From assembly GCA_947165045.1 (NCBI GenBank), contig CAMUYW010000002.1, positions 34,581 through 98,580 on the forward strand: a stretch of 64,000 nt of DNA, in the 5' to 3' direction. The notes below the pieces were generated by a model. The model saw nothing but the letters and a program-made list of their open reading frames with translations, ran no database searches and was not told where the DNA came from. The position numbers and the translations under genes are program-made. The stretch's first letter is position 1. Each line of letters opens with the position of its first letter. This stretch comes from an uncultured Fibrobacter sp. GTDB taxonomy: Bacteria > Fibrobacterota > Fibrobacteria > Fibrobacterales > Fibrobacteraceae. Positions 9,434-17,178 of this stretch are shown piece by piece.

Positions 9434-9517
9434 AAATCGTTTATTGTGTCAACCTGAGCGAACTCTGGAGCCGTAGGCGATAGAGGGCCGCGACATTTTG
9501 AGCCTTCATTGCGATTT

Positions 9518-9543
9518 GTCATCCTCGCGCAGGCGAGGTTCTT
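9518..9543. repeat. Short GTCAT hairpin repeat
   Basis: GTCATCCTCGC then a 4-base loop and GCGAGG. A related degenerate start (GTGTCAACCTGAGCGA) lies at 9446. Together they fill the 160-base gap before the AraC gene and belong to the GTCAT-ended repeat family of this window. Confidence 0.5.
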
Positions 9544-9593
9544 AAGTAATTGTATTTGACGTTCGTTCTACATTTTGCTATGATGTTAATATA

Positions 9594-10493
9594 ATGAGTA
9601 ACATAGTATTACATAAGAATGCTAATATCCGCACTGCGGATTTGTCGATATTGAATGCGTTGCACGAAGTCAACATGCTACCGGATAAAATTGCCATGTT
9701 CAATAGTTTTAAGGAGCTTGGACTCGAAAACTATGTGAAAGTGCAGGCCGCGGTTCTTCTCTTGGTGAGAAAGGGCTCTGTGCAGGTGGAACTCGATTTG
9801 AAAACTTATAATCTTGAAGCGGGTTCGTTGTTTATCGTTTTTCCGGAACAGGTGCTGAAGGCTAAAAAAGCTTCTGCGGATTTTGATCCGATTTGTATTG
9901 CCTGCTCCAAGAACATGATTGAAGAACTGATTATTCGTTTTGACGATAATACACGTTTGATTTTGAAGTCTCGTGAAAACCCGTTGACGCAATTGGATCC
10001 GTTGCCTTTTGAACAACTGAATGAAAGTTTTGAATTTTTGAAGAAAAAATTCGAAATGATGAATAACAATTCTTGCAAGTTGCAGGTTTTAAAGAACCAT
10101 TTGATTGGGCTTCTTTACGAGTGCATTGGTATTGGTAAAGAACCTGTTGCAACGGATGTAGTCAAGAGTCGTGGTCAAGTGCTATTTTCGCAGTTTATCG
10201 ATCTTGTTGTCGAAAATCACCGCGAACAACATTCCGTTAAATTCTACGCCGATGAACTTGGCATTACGCCGAAGTACCTTTCTGCTGTTGCCGAAGAACA
10301 GACGGGCAAAAACGCAAAGCGCTGGATTGACGAACACATTGCGCTCGATGCCAAGGTGCTTTTGCGCTCGTCGTCGAGAGATATCCAGAAAGTTTCCAAG
10401 ATTTTGAATTTCCCGGATGTTTCGTTCTTTGGAAAATTTTTCAAGCGTCTCGTCGGAGTCTCGCCCAAAGCCTACCGCAAAACGACAGATTAG
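9594..10493 (+). CDS. AraC-family transcriptional regulator
   Basis: The 299-aa protein has an N-terminal cupin-like sensor region (VQVELDLKTYNLEAGSLFIVFPEQV) and a C-terminal AraC DNA-binding domain with two helix-turn-helix units (VKFYADELGITPKYLSAVAEE and IQKVSKILNFPDVSFFGKFFKR, ending VGVSPKAYRK). It probably controls a nearby or sugar-related gene in response to an unknown ligand. It stands alone between repeat-rich spacers. No good Shine-Dalgarno site precedes the ATG. Confidence 0.9.
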   Translation: MSNIVLHKNANIRTADLSILNALHEVNMLPDKIAMFNSFKELGLENYVKVQAAVLLLVRKGSVQVELDLKTYNLEAGSLFIVFPEQVLKAKKASADFDPICIACSKNMIEELIIRFDDNTRLILKSRENPLTQLDPLPFEQLNESFEFLKKKFEMMNNNSCKLQVLKNHLIGLLYECIGIGKEPVATDVVKSRGQVLFSQFIDLVVENHREQHSVKFYADELGITPKYLSAVAEEQTGKNAKRWIDEHIALDAKVLLRSSSRDIQKVSKILNFPDVSFFGKFFKRLVGVSPKAYRKTTD

Positions 10494-10515
10494 TTTAGGC
10501 GAGATTTTTATTACC

Positions 10516-10633
10516 TTGTGATTCCCCTAACGGGGCTTGACTGCTGCGGCTCGGCAATAAGAATGAGTATACTCATTCTTGCTGCACTCGCCTTGCGTGT
10601 CATTCCCGGCCCTAAACCGGGGATCTCTTTTTT
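10516..10633. repeat. Hairpin-rich spacer with a 22-bp perfect palindrome
   Basis: Three structures follow the AraC gene: CCCC-TAAC-GGGG (near 10525); a perfect 22-bp palindrome at 10559-10580 centred on GAGTATACTC; and GTCATTCCCGG...CCGGGGATC (10599-10625) followed by TCTTTTTTT, which could end AraC transcription. The GTCAT start links it to the repeat family. Confidence 0.55.
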
Positions 10634-10728
10634 TATTTACGATAATTTAACCAGTTGTCTATAATCAGTTTTTTTCGTATGTTGTATATTACTAGATTGT
10701 TCTTAATTTGCAATAAACAAGTCTGATT

Positions 10729-12255
10729 ATGAAATTGAAAAAAGTTGTCTTATTCACGCTGCTTTTGGCCTCCGTTTTACTTCTCGCCGCTTGTGGCGAA
10801 GAAGAGCGCAAGGAATATTACAATCAAAATACGGTTAAATCCATTACAACATATTGTAAAAATGTCAAAGAGGGCAAATACATCTCTTATTATTGGGGTG
10901 GAAAAGTAAAAGAGACGGGCTTTTATAAAAATGACAAACCAAATGGTGTGTGGAAATCGTGGCACGAAAATGGACAACTTGCTTTTGAAGGCTTTTATCA
11001 TGAAGGTATGCGGGATAGCGTTTGGAGATGGTGGCATAGCAATGGACAATTGTCGAGAGAAGAATTTTATAAAGGTAAAATGTATAATTACTGGATTCAG
11101 AATTGTCATCGACTTTCGGGTTGCTATGATGACTTTATTCGAGATAGTGTAAGTAGAGAATGGTATGCGAATGGAAAAATAGAATCAGAAGAACATTATA
11201 AGAACGGAGTGCGAGAAGGAACTAGTAAACGTTGGTTTGATAATGGTCGATTGCATTCTGAAATGTTTTATAAATCAGGGAAAATAGATGGCATCATGAA
11301 AATTTGGCATTATAATGGGCAAAAGCTTTGTGAGCATGGTTATAGATTAGGCCGAAAAGAAGGGGCGTGGAAAGCATGGTATGAAAATGGTTTTTTGGAA
11401 CTCGATGGAATGTACAAGTCTGATAAACGAGAAGGACCTTGGAAATCTTGGTATTGGAACGGACAATTGGCTGAAGAATCTTTTTATGTATCGGGTAAAA
11501 AAGATGGTGTTAGTAAAAAATGGTTTCATGACGGCAAGTTGAAAGAGATAATTTCGTATAAGTTAGGAGAATATGATGGCCCTTGGAAAGCGTGGTCCGA
11601 ATACGGACAATTGAAAGATGAACGATTCTATAAAAATGGTAAGTTCGAAGGAACTTGGACAGAATGGTATATAAATGGTCGTCTGAAATCGAAGGTCATT
11701 TATAAAGATGGTAAACGTTATGGAACTTGGAAATGGTGGTATGAAAATGGGAAAATGCAATGGGAAGATAATTATGTATCAGATAAAGCCCATGGCGTAT
11801 GGAAGAGATGGTATAAAAATGGAAAATTGAAAGCCATGTTTTATTATAAAGACGGCAATTTAGAAGGCGTTCGGAAAAAATGGCATGAAAATGGGAAAAT
11901 CGCCGAGGAGGAACATTATAACGAAGGAAAACTCAACGGCGTTAGAAAAACGTGGTTCGAAAATGGACGTTTAAAGGCTGAAGAATACTATGAGTTAGAC
12001 AAGCCCATTGGTGTATGGAAAAAATGGAATGAAAACGGTGAACTGATTGAGGAAGAAACTTTTAAAGACGGATTTAAGACATCCGTCCTTGATAACCCTG
12101 TTCGTCGCGATGATGACAAAATGAAGGAAAAGAGACGAAAGTCTGTGCCGACAATTCCTGTACTAGAGAGACTGCGAACTCTTTATGTTGATGATTCTTT
12201 GAAAGCTCGGCAGTCTATTACAGACGAACCTGTTTGGAAGAGAAAGTTCGATTGA
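10729..12255 (+). CDS. MORN-repeat lipoprotein
   Basis: This 508-aa lipoprotein has the lipobox LAAC (Cys22) and about 16 tandem 24-residue repeats of the pattern Y-x-NG-x-L-x(4)-Y-K-x-G-x(2)-G-x-W-K-x-W (MORN variant, as in YwqK-like proteins), from about residue 45 to 450. A basic, charged C-terminal tail follows. The third repeat carries an insertion. Tandem repeats of this sort usually mediate binding; no enzyme motif is visible. The gene is richer in A/T and in AAA and TAT codons than its neighbours, which could reflect recent acquisition or repeat expansion. Its partner is unknown. Confidence 0.8.
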   Translation: MKLKKVVLFTLLLASVLLLAACGEEERKEYYNQNTVKSITTYCKNVKEGKYISYYWGGKVKETGFYKNDKPNGVWKSWHENGQLAFEGFYHEGMRDSVWRWWHSNGQLSREEFYKGKMYNYWIQNCHRLSGCYDDFIRDSVSREWYANGKIESEEHYKNGVREGTSKRWFDNGRLHSEMFYKSGKIDGIMKIWHYNGQKLCEHGYRLGRKEGAWKAWYENGFLELDGMYKSDKREGPWKSWYWNGQLAEESFYVSGKKDGVSKKWFHDGKLKEIISYKLGEYDGPWKAWSEYGQLKDERFYKNGKFEGTWTEWYINGRLKSKVIYKDGKRYGTWKWWYENGKMQWEDNYVSDKAHGVWKRWYKNGKLKAMFYYKDGNLEGVRKKWHENGKIAEEEHYNEGKLNGVRKTWFENGRLKAEEYYELDKPIGVWKKWNENGELIEEETFKDGFKTSVLDNPVRRDDDKMKEKRRKSVPTIPVLERLRTLYVDDSLKARQSITDEPVWKRKFD

Positions 12256-12270
12256 TCCGCCTTACAATTA

Positions 12271-12957
12271 TTAAACTTTCATCGCATCGACTTGATTGAC
12301 TATGGTCGTCACGGCTTCGATGTACTTGTTGATGTTTGCGACAATTACATCGTTGTCCTTGGTCATGTTAGGAATGCGGACGCCCGGGAACATCTCGTAA
12401 ACTTGTTCGTGATTTTCGGGATAATTGCCTGTTGAAAGGTAATAGACACCGTAAAGCAAGGGGAGGAGCGTTATTGTTGAACGCACATAAATCTCGTGCG
12501 GATTGCGGTATTCCTTGAGGTAAAGAAAAAATTGGCGTAAATGTACGAGCAACCCGCGCAGTTCGCGTTCGCATTCCATACGCAGTTCTGCGAGGTTCGG
12601 GGAAAAGTCTGCAAGTGGCGTTTTGCCGCAAAGCGTGACGTTTTTGCTCTTGATATGCAAGAATTCCAGCGGGAACACGTCCTGCGACGACTTGATTTCA
12701 AAACGTGAGAATATATGGTTGAACACAATGTTCTCGTGCTTTGCCTTTTGCGTGAGCTTCTGCAGCGGAACCAAATCTTCAACGGAGTTGGACTTTAAAA
12801 TAAAGCTGATGGTCCACGGGGATTCCAAAGCAGAGAACCCTTCCATAAGGCAGTCGCCGTGAACGAATGCCGAAACGAGATTATCACCGAGCGCTTCTTG
12901 GAAAAGCTTCGGCCATTCTGAATTCTGTAATTCTGCTACGCTTAAAATCTTTTTCAT
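12271..12957 (-). CDS. Unrecognised 228-aa cytoplasmic protein, possibly nucleotidyltransferase-like
   Basis: I do not recognise this family with certainty. The N-terminal segment NLVSAFVHGDCLMEG followed by ESPWTISFILK is like the start of a small nucleotidyltransferase fold, but the usual GS and DxD motifs are not intact. The C-terminal half is helical, and there is no signal peptide. It ends 15 bases from the convergent MORN gene and starts 3 bases after the TPM-domain gene, so those two are probably cotranscribed. Confidence 0.6.
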   Translation of the reverse strand: MKKILSVAELQNSEWPKLFQEALGDNLVSAFVHGDCLMEGFSALESPWTISFILKSNSVEDLVPLQKLTQKAKHENIVFNHIFSRFEIKSSQDVFPLEFLHIKSKNVTLCGKTPLADFSPNLAELRMECERELRGLLVHLRQFFLYLKEYRNPHEIYVRSTITLLPLLYGVYYLSTGNYPENHEQVYEMFPGVRIPNMTKDNDVIVANINKYIEAVTTIVNQVDAMKV

Positions 12958-12960
12958 AGG

Positions 12961-13755
12961 TTACCATCCTCCGCCGGAACCGCCACCGCCAAAATGTCCT
13001 CCGCCAAAACCGCCTCCAAAGCCGCCTCCGCCAAAACCGCCGAAGCCTCCACCGAATCCACCGCGTGGCCCGTGATGCCCGCGACTGCTATTGCTGAGAG
13101 CGTTTCCAAGCAAGAACCAAAGGCAACCGTTTCCGCGCCCGCCGCCGTTCTTCGAGACGAACAAGAAGAAAATTACGAGTAGCACGAACAAGAGCCCGAG
13201 CGGATTCGATTCCTCTTCTTGAGGGAGGCTTTGTGTATCGACTTGGAGTGTTATTCCTTTTTCTTTGGCTACAACTTGCGCTATTTCCCACGCGAGCGTT
13301 ACAACGCCTTGTCCGTATTTCTGAACTTTGAATGAGGGTACAAGCGTTTTTTGCTGCAGTCGTTCCACAAGTGCATCGGGCAAGTATCCTTCGGCTCCGT
13401 AACCGACTTCGACGCTACGGCGGCGCTGCGTCATAGCTGCAAAAATCAAAATGCCTTCGTCCGACTTGCCGCCAACGCCCCAGCTCTGTGCGATGTTTAC
13501 GGCGTAGTCTCTAAAGTCGGCGTAACCGATGTCATGCACTAGCGCAACGGCGAGCCCGACTTTGGCCTTCTTGTAAAGCTCTTCGGCGAGCGCATTGATG
13601 AACTGCACTTCTTGCTTTGAAAGCAATCTGTCTTCGTCGTACACGTAGCTGTTTTGCGGGCGCTTCGGGAGTCCCGCTTTGTTCACCTTGAAACCTGCCG
13701 CCACAGGGAGCGCGAGCAGTAAAACAAACAGCAGTGTTAAAATCTTTCTTTGCAT
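12961..13755 (-). CDS. TPM-domain protein with Gly-rich C-terminus
   Basis: This 264-aa protein has a signal peptide (MQRKILTLLFVLLLALPVAAG), a TPM domain (about 30-165, with YVYDEDRLLS, IAQSWGVGGKSDEGILIFAA and VGYGAEGYLPDA) and a membrane helix (LGLLFVLLVIFFLFV). A glycine/phenylalanine-rich tail ends in GGGGSGGGW. Members of this YgcG-like family are membrane-anchored with the TPM domain outside; a phosphatase or photosystem-assembly role is known for distant relatives only. I chose ATG 13755 because the upstream ATG at 13770 lies inside the terminator hairpin of the preceding gene. Confidence 0.85.
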   Translation of the reverse strand: MQRKILTLLFVLLLALPVAAGFKVNKAGLPKRPQNSYVYDEDRLLSKQEVQFINALAEELYKKAKVGLAVALVHDIGYADFRDYAVNIAQSWGVGGKSDEGILIFAAMTQRRRSVEVGYGAEGYLPDALVERLQQKTLVPSFKVQKYGQGVVTLAWEIAQVVAKEKGITLQVDTQSLPQEEESNPLGLLFVLLVIFFLFVSKNGGGRGNGCLWFLLGNALSNSSRGHHGPRGGFGGGFGGFGGGGFGGGFGGGHFGGGGSGGGW

Positions 13756-13780
13756 ATAAAAAAGCCGCATGCCGCGGCTT
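13755..13780 (-). terminator. Intrinsic terminator between the exported-protein gene and the TPM gene
   Basis: AAGCCGC/GCGGCTT stem (13762-13780, 5-base loop) followed on the minus strand by six U. It lies 29 bases past the stop at 13809. Confidence 0.75.
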
Positions 13781-13808
13781 CGTAAAAATAAAAATATTCA
13801 GTAGAATC

Positions 13809-15023
13809 TTACTTGCTCGATGGCATTAGTTGCTTCTGGAGCGGCGCAAAGTCCGTCTTCTTAATCGCGCTAATCGTTGCTGCAGCTTCGTTCTTGCCTA
13901 CGCCCTTTGCTGTTGTGAAGAAATTAATCTTTTCACCCTTGATCGCAATGGTGAAATCGTAAGAATAAATAGATCCAAGTCTTCCTCTGAATGTGTTTTC
14001 GATTTCAACGCTGAGTTCCGGCGCTGTCGATTCTTCGTCATCTGCAGTAAAGATGGATTTCTTGGAAAGTGCGTTTTCAAGAGCGCTGCACACATTTGAT
14101 GGCAAGTCGCATGATAGCTTGATTTCATAGCGAGAAATCTTTACTCGGTAAGGAACTTCGAGAGCGTTTTTCAGACCGGTCTTCTTCAAAGTTTCCAGGG
14201 GAAGATTCGGTTCTACAATAATTACATAGGGACCTTTTTCGAAATTCACATTACGCAATTTGAATGTTGCAATACCGTTTTTCTGTGTGCGACGTTCAGA
14301 GAGCGTTTTGGATTGACGTGCAATCAATGGGAAATTGGGCAGAGGGCCAATGGAATCCTTGACGATGACATTCCAAGAAGGCATTTCGGCTTTGGCCAAT
14401 TCAAAGTTGGGTTCGGCAGTTGTTGTAATTGTAATGCTCGAAAGTTTTTCGGTGAGAATATTTGCTATTTCCGGAAGGCTGTGTTGCAAACGGTGACTGT
14501 CGTTGAGCGGATAGACATCGGCAAGCTGCTGCAGGTAGAAATTATATTCATCGACTTTGTCTTCTGCCGTAGCAAGATCGGTTACAGCATTGCTGTAAGT
14601 GCGGTTGTCGATTGCCTTGCGTGCAGACTTTTCAAGCTTTGCAATGTCTTGCTGGAGAGTCTTCAAACGGAACTGGAGGCTTGCTGTGAACTCGTCCATG
14701 TCGAGTGTTGCTGTTGCCTTAAAGCCTTTATCCGCTTTTACCGGTACGACCTTGACACCTTTGAGGACAACCTTGCTCTTGACGTCGCTTTTAGATCTGT
14801 ATGTTTCGCCAAGGACGCTCTTGCCGTCATTGATGTCTTCGTACTTGGTAAGCGTTTGTGTTGCGGTAACTTGTGATTTAATCTGTTTAGCGACTCCGGC
14901 CATAGCTGTATTGTTCGCATCTTCTTGCGAGACAGTAGATGTGGCTGTGTAGGTAACGATTTTCCCAGCCATGGCAGGGACTACCGCTAAACAAGCGCAG
15001 AGGATAAGGCTCTTGATATTCAT
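13809..15023 (-). CDS. Exported protein of unknown function, LPP20-like N-terminal part
   Basis: This 404-aa protein has a signal peptide (about 1-19, AMAGK). Residues 20-110 (TATSTVSQEDANNTAMAGVAKQIKSQV...LKGVKVV) have the helix-strand pattern of LPP20/FlgT-like secreted domains, followed by a coiled-coil stretch (about 115-165) and a beta-rich C-terminal half. It starts 2 bases after the stop of the gene upstream, so the two form an operon ending at the terminator near 13770. The pair may act together at the outer membrane; this is inference. Confidence 0.7.
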   Translation of the reverse strand: MNIKSLILCACLAVVPAMAGKIVTYTATSTVSQEDANNTAMAGVAKQIKSQVTATQTLTKYEDINDGKSVLGETYRSKSDVKSKVVLKGVKVVPVKADKGFKATATLDMDEFTASLQFRLKTLQQDIAKLEKSARKAIDNRTYSNAVTDLATAEDKVDEYNFYLQQLADVYPLNDSHRLQHSLPEIANILTEKLSSITITTTAEPNFELAKAEMPSWNVIVKDSIGPLPNFPLIARQSKTLSERRTQKNGIATFKLRNVNFEKGPYVIIVEPNLPLETLKKTGLKNALEVPYRVKISRYEIKLSCDLPSNVCSALENALSKKSIFTADDEESTAPELSVEIENTFRGRLGSIYSYDFTIAIKGEKINFFTTAKGVGKNEAAATISAIKKTDFAPLQKQLMPSSK

Positions 15024-15025
15024 TA

Positions 15026-16087
15026 CTAGTTCAGCTCCATCAAAATCAACTTACGTGTGATGTTGTTTTTCTTGGTCTCGGCGATCGGTTTGAAAATCTG
15101 CCTAATCTTCGTATAAACATCTTGAGAATCCTTGTACTTTAAGGGATTCGCGTAGATAACGAAGTCCAAGGTCTTTGCTGTCATGACGTTGACTTTCACG
15201 GAATTGAAGTTGCTCTTGAGCCCCTTCATGATGGCGTCGTGCAAGTCTTCGGTCTGGCTGTCGGAATATTCGCCCTTGATGTTGGCGACAACCTTATACT
15301 GTGTTCCCTTGGCTAGGTCCATCTTCCAATAACCGAGAATCTTTTGTTCCAGTCCGGGCATAGCCTTGCGAACTGCCGATCCGATATTCGAGTTGATGTT
15401 GATCTTGGAAGTGTGGCCGTTGTTGCGGACTACGGCGGACTGCGAACCGAGGAGGCGGGATGTCGAAGTTTCGTATGCAGAAATTTCGACGGAAACTTCA
15501 TCGTTGGTAACTTCTGGAGTGTACTTGATATAAATGTCGGCATCCAAAGCAACGCTGGCCAGATAAGACAAGTCATCTTCGGTGTTGGCGATGTCGTTTT
15601 GCATCTGGAGAATGTTGTTCAGCTCAGCCTGGCCATCGACGGATTTGACTTCGTAGTTTTTCTTGGTGAGGTAGGAGTTGATGGCTTCAGCCGTTGTTTT
15701 GGAATACGGGCTTTCAGCAGAAATATCCGGGGTGCCGTCTTTGAGGCTAAGGTTGGGAGACACTGCGATAACCGGTTGACCGATTTCCTGAAGTGCGGCT
15801 GCATCGGCGTAAGTCTCTGTTACTTCGGCTTTTGCTGCAGCGACCTTTTGAGAGGTTGTAGCTGCGCTTGTGTTGAATGCTGTAGGTGTATTGGCTGCCG
15901 ATTTGGCTGCTGTGGTGGTTGTGGTACCGAAACCGTCAAGTTCGTTGTAGGCGTTTTCTGCTCTTTGACGTGTGGCGGCGTTCTTTTGACGGGCGTCGGA
16001 ATCATTTTGTTTTACCGCGTGTGGGGCGGAACAGGCCGTCTCGGCCAGAAGAAGAGCTAAGCAGAGAGAGGGAATCAAGTGTCTCAT
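15026..16087 (-). CDS. Exported protein of unknown function (DUF6175-like)
   Basis: This 353-aa protein has an N-terminal signal sequence ending near AETACSAP; the cysteine suggests a lipoprotein, though the lipobox is poor. Residues about 30-120 are low-complexity Ala/Thr-rich. The remainder (PNLSLKDGTPDISAESPYSK, DADIYIKYTPEV, AYETSTSRLLGSQSA) resembles CsgG-like or DUF6175 periplasmic proteins that carry repeated alpha/beta units. I chose ATG 16087; ATG 16114 is in frame and would add nine residues. It is first in a two-gene operon with the gene at 13809. Confidence 0.65.
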   Translation of the reverse strand: MRHLIPSLCLALLLAETACSAPHAVKQNDSDARQKNAATRQRAENAYNELDGFGTTTTTAAKSAANTPTAFNTSAATTSQKVAAAKAEVTETYADAAALQEIGQPVIAVSPNLSLKDGTPDISAESPYSKTTAEAINSYLTKKNYEVKSVDGQAELNNILQMQNDIANTEDDLSYLASVALDADIYIKYTPEVTNDEVSVEISAYETSTSRLLGSQSAVVRNNGHTSKININSNIGSAVRKAMPGLEQKILGYWKMDLAKGTQYKVVANIKGEYSDSQTEDLHDAIMKGLKSNFNSVKVNVMTAKTLDFVIYANPLKYKDSQDVYTKIRQIFKPIAETKKNNITRKLILMELN

Positions 16088-16344
16088 ATTACAAAATCTC
16101 TTTAAAGGTTTCATATTTTTTTTATACAGATAATATACAATGTTTTGTGTTCGGAAGTAAACAAATAATACGAATTGTAAAATACTTTTTTTAGGAGTTG
16201 CTATCAAAGAGAAAATTGGATATATATATCCATAAGGCTACATTTATTGAAATAATGTTGTTAAAAAGTATTTTTTTTCATTTTTATGATAAATAATTGT
16301 AGTTTGAATGTGTTGGGATGATCTTCACTTGTGGGAGGTTAAAA

Positions 16345-16983
16345 ATGAGCGAAAAATGGATCTGGCTGCCCGATTGGGCCTCGAATCTCGGTATTTGGGA
16401 AGATGATCTGATGGATGTTGCTCCTTCAGCTGGTCATACCTATGTGCCGTATAGTCAGATGGCAAATTTCTTGGAGCACCCAGAGGATATTCCTGAATTC
16501 AAGAAATCTTCCACGGTTGTGGCGTGGGGGCTTGGTGCTTTGTCGCTCATGTGTTCTGCTGCCGGTCCTCAGAAGGGACAAAAGTGGATTTTGCTTTCGC
16601 CGTATGCCGATTTTTGTGATGAAATTGGCAATTGGACCATACCGAATTTGCACTTCATGGCGCACCAGTTGGAGACTACGACAGAGCCTGCGCTAAAAGC
16701 TTTTATGGAACTTTTTGAAGAAGACTTTGGCGATTGGCAAGATGATTGGTTTAATGAAGCAAAGAAGTATGATGCAGAGTCTCTAGCAAAAGGGCTGATG
16801 TATCTTGCATCTCATCGCGTTGAATCCGTGATTCCGAATAACGAGAATATTCAGGTTTTATACGGGCGACTGGATGTTACTGTCCAGCCGGAATGGACGT
16901 TAAAGCTCAAGGAATTTTTGCCAAAGGCCGAATTTAAGGAACGCCCTAAAGCTGGCCACTGGCCCCCGATGCTTTTGCTTTAA
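16345..16983 (+). CDS. Alpha/beta-hydrolase-like protein (BioH/BioG-like) lacking the nucleophilic serine
   Basis: This 212-aa protein aligns by eye with pimeloyl-ACP methyl ester esterase-like hydrolases: WIWLPDWASNLGIWED at the start, VVAWGLGALSL at the nucleophile elbow, VLYGRLDVTVQP for the acid residue and AGHWPPM for the histidine. The elbow should read G-x-S-x-G but has Gly where the serine belongs, so classical esterase activity is doubtful. GGGAGG lies upstream of ATG 16345, which decides the start. It is monocistronic. A role in biotin synthesis cannot be claimed without neighbouring bio genes. Confidence 0.7.
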   Translation: MSEKWIWLPDWASNLGIWEDDLMDVAPSAGHTYVPYSQMANFLEHPEDIPEFKKSSTVVAWGLGALSLMCSAAGPQKGQKWILLSPYADFCDEIGNWTIPNLHFMAHQLETTTEPALKAFMELFEEDFGDWQDDWFNEAKKYDAESLAKGLMYLASHRVESVIPNNENIQVLYGRLDVTVQPEWTLKLKEFLPKAEFKERPKAGHWPPMLLL

Positions 16984-17009
16984 GTAGTTATCCTTGCAAA
17001 TTTAATCTC

Positions 17010-17035
17010 GTCATGCTCGCGAAGGCGAGCATCTT
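17010..17035 (+). terminator. Hairpin with T tract after the hydrolase-like gene
   Basis: GTCAT leads into TGCTCGC-GAAG-GCGAGCA (17014-17031) followed by TCTTTTATT. It is a GTCAT repeat that can also serve as a terminator. Confidence 0.55.
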
Positions 17036-17044
17036 TTATTACGT

Positions 17045-17178
17045 GTCATTCTGAGCGAAGTCGAAGAATCCAGTGCGATTAGACTTTTAACTGGATCCTG
17101 CTCCTACGAACCTAAGAATTGTAAGCCAATAAATTGGCAACAATTCTATATCACGACGCTATGCTTGTTCAGGATGAC
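17045..17178. repeat. Long GTCAT-ended intergenic element, copy 1
   Basis: The 134-bp element starts GTCATTCTGAGCG and ends TGTTCAGGATGAC; the ends are inverted repeats matching at 10 of 13 positions. The interior holds TCGAAGAATC and smaller inverted repeats such as AGAATTGT/ACAATTCT around a TTGGC centre. The last 20 bases encode the final residues and stop codon of lnt. Confidence 0.65.
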
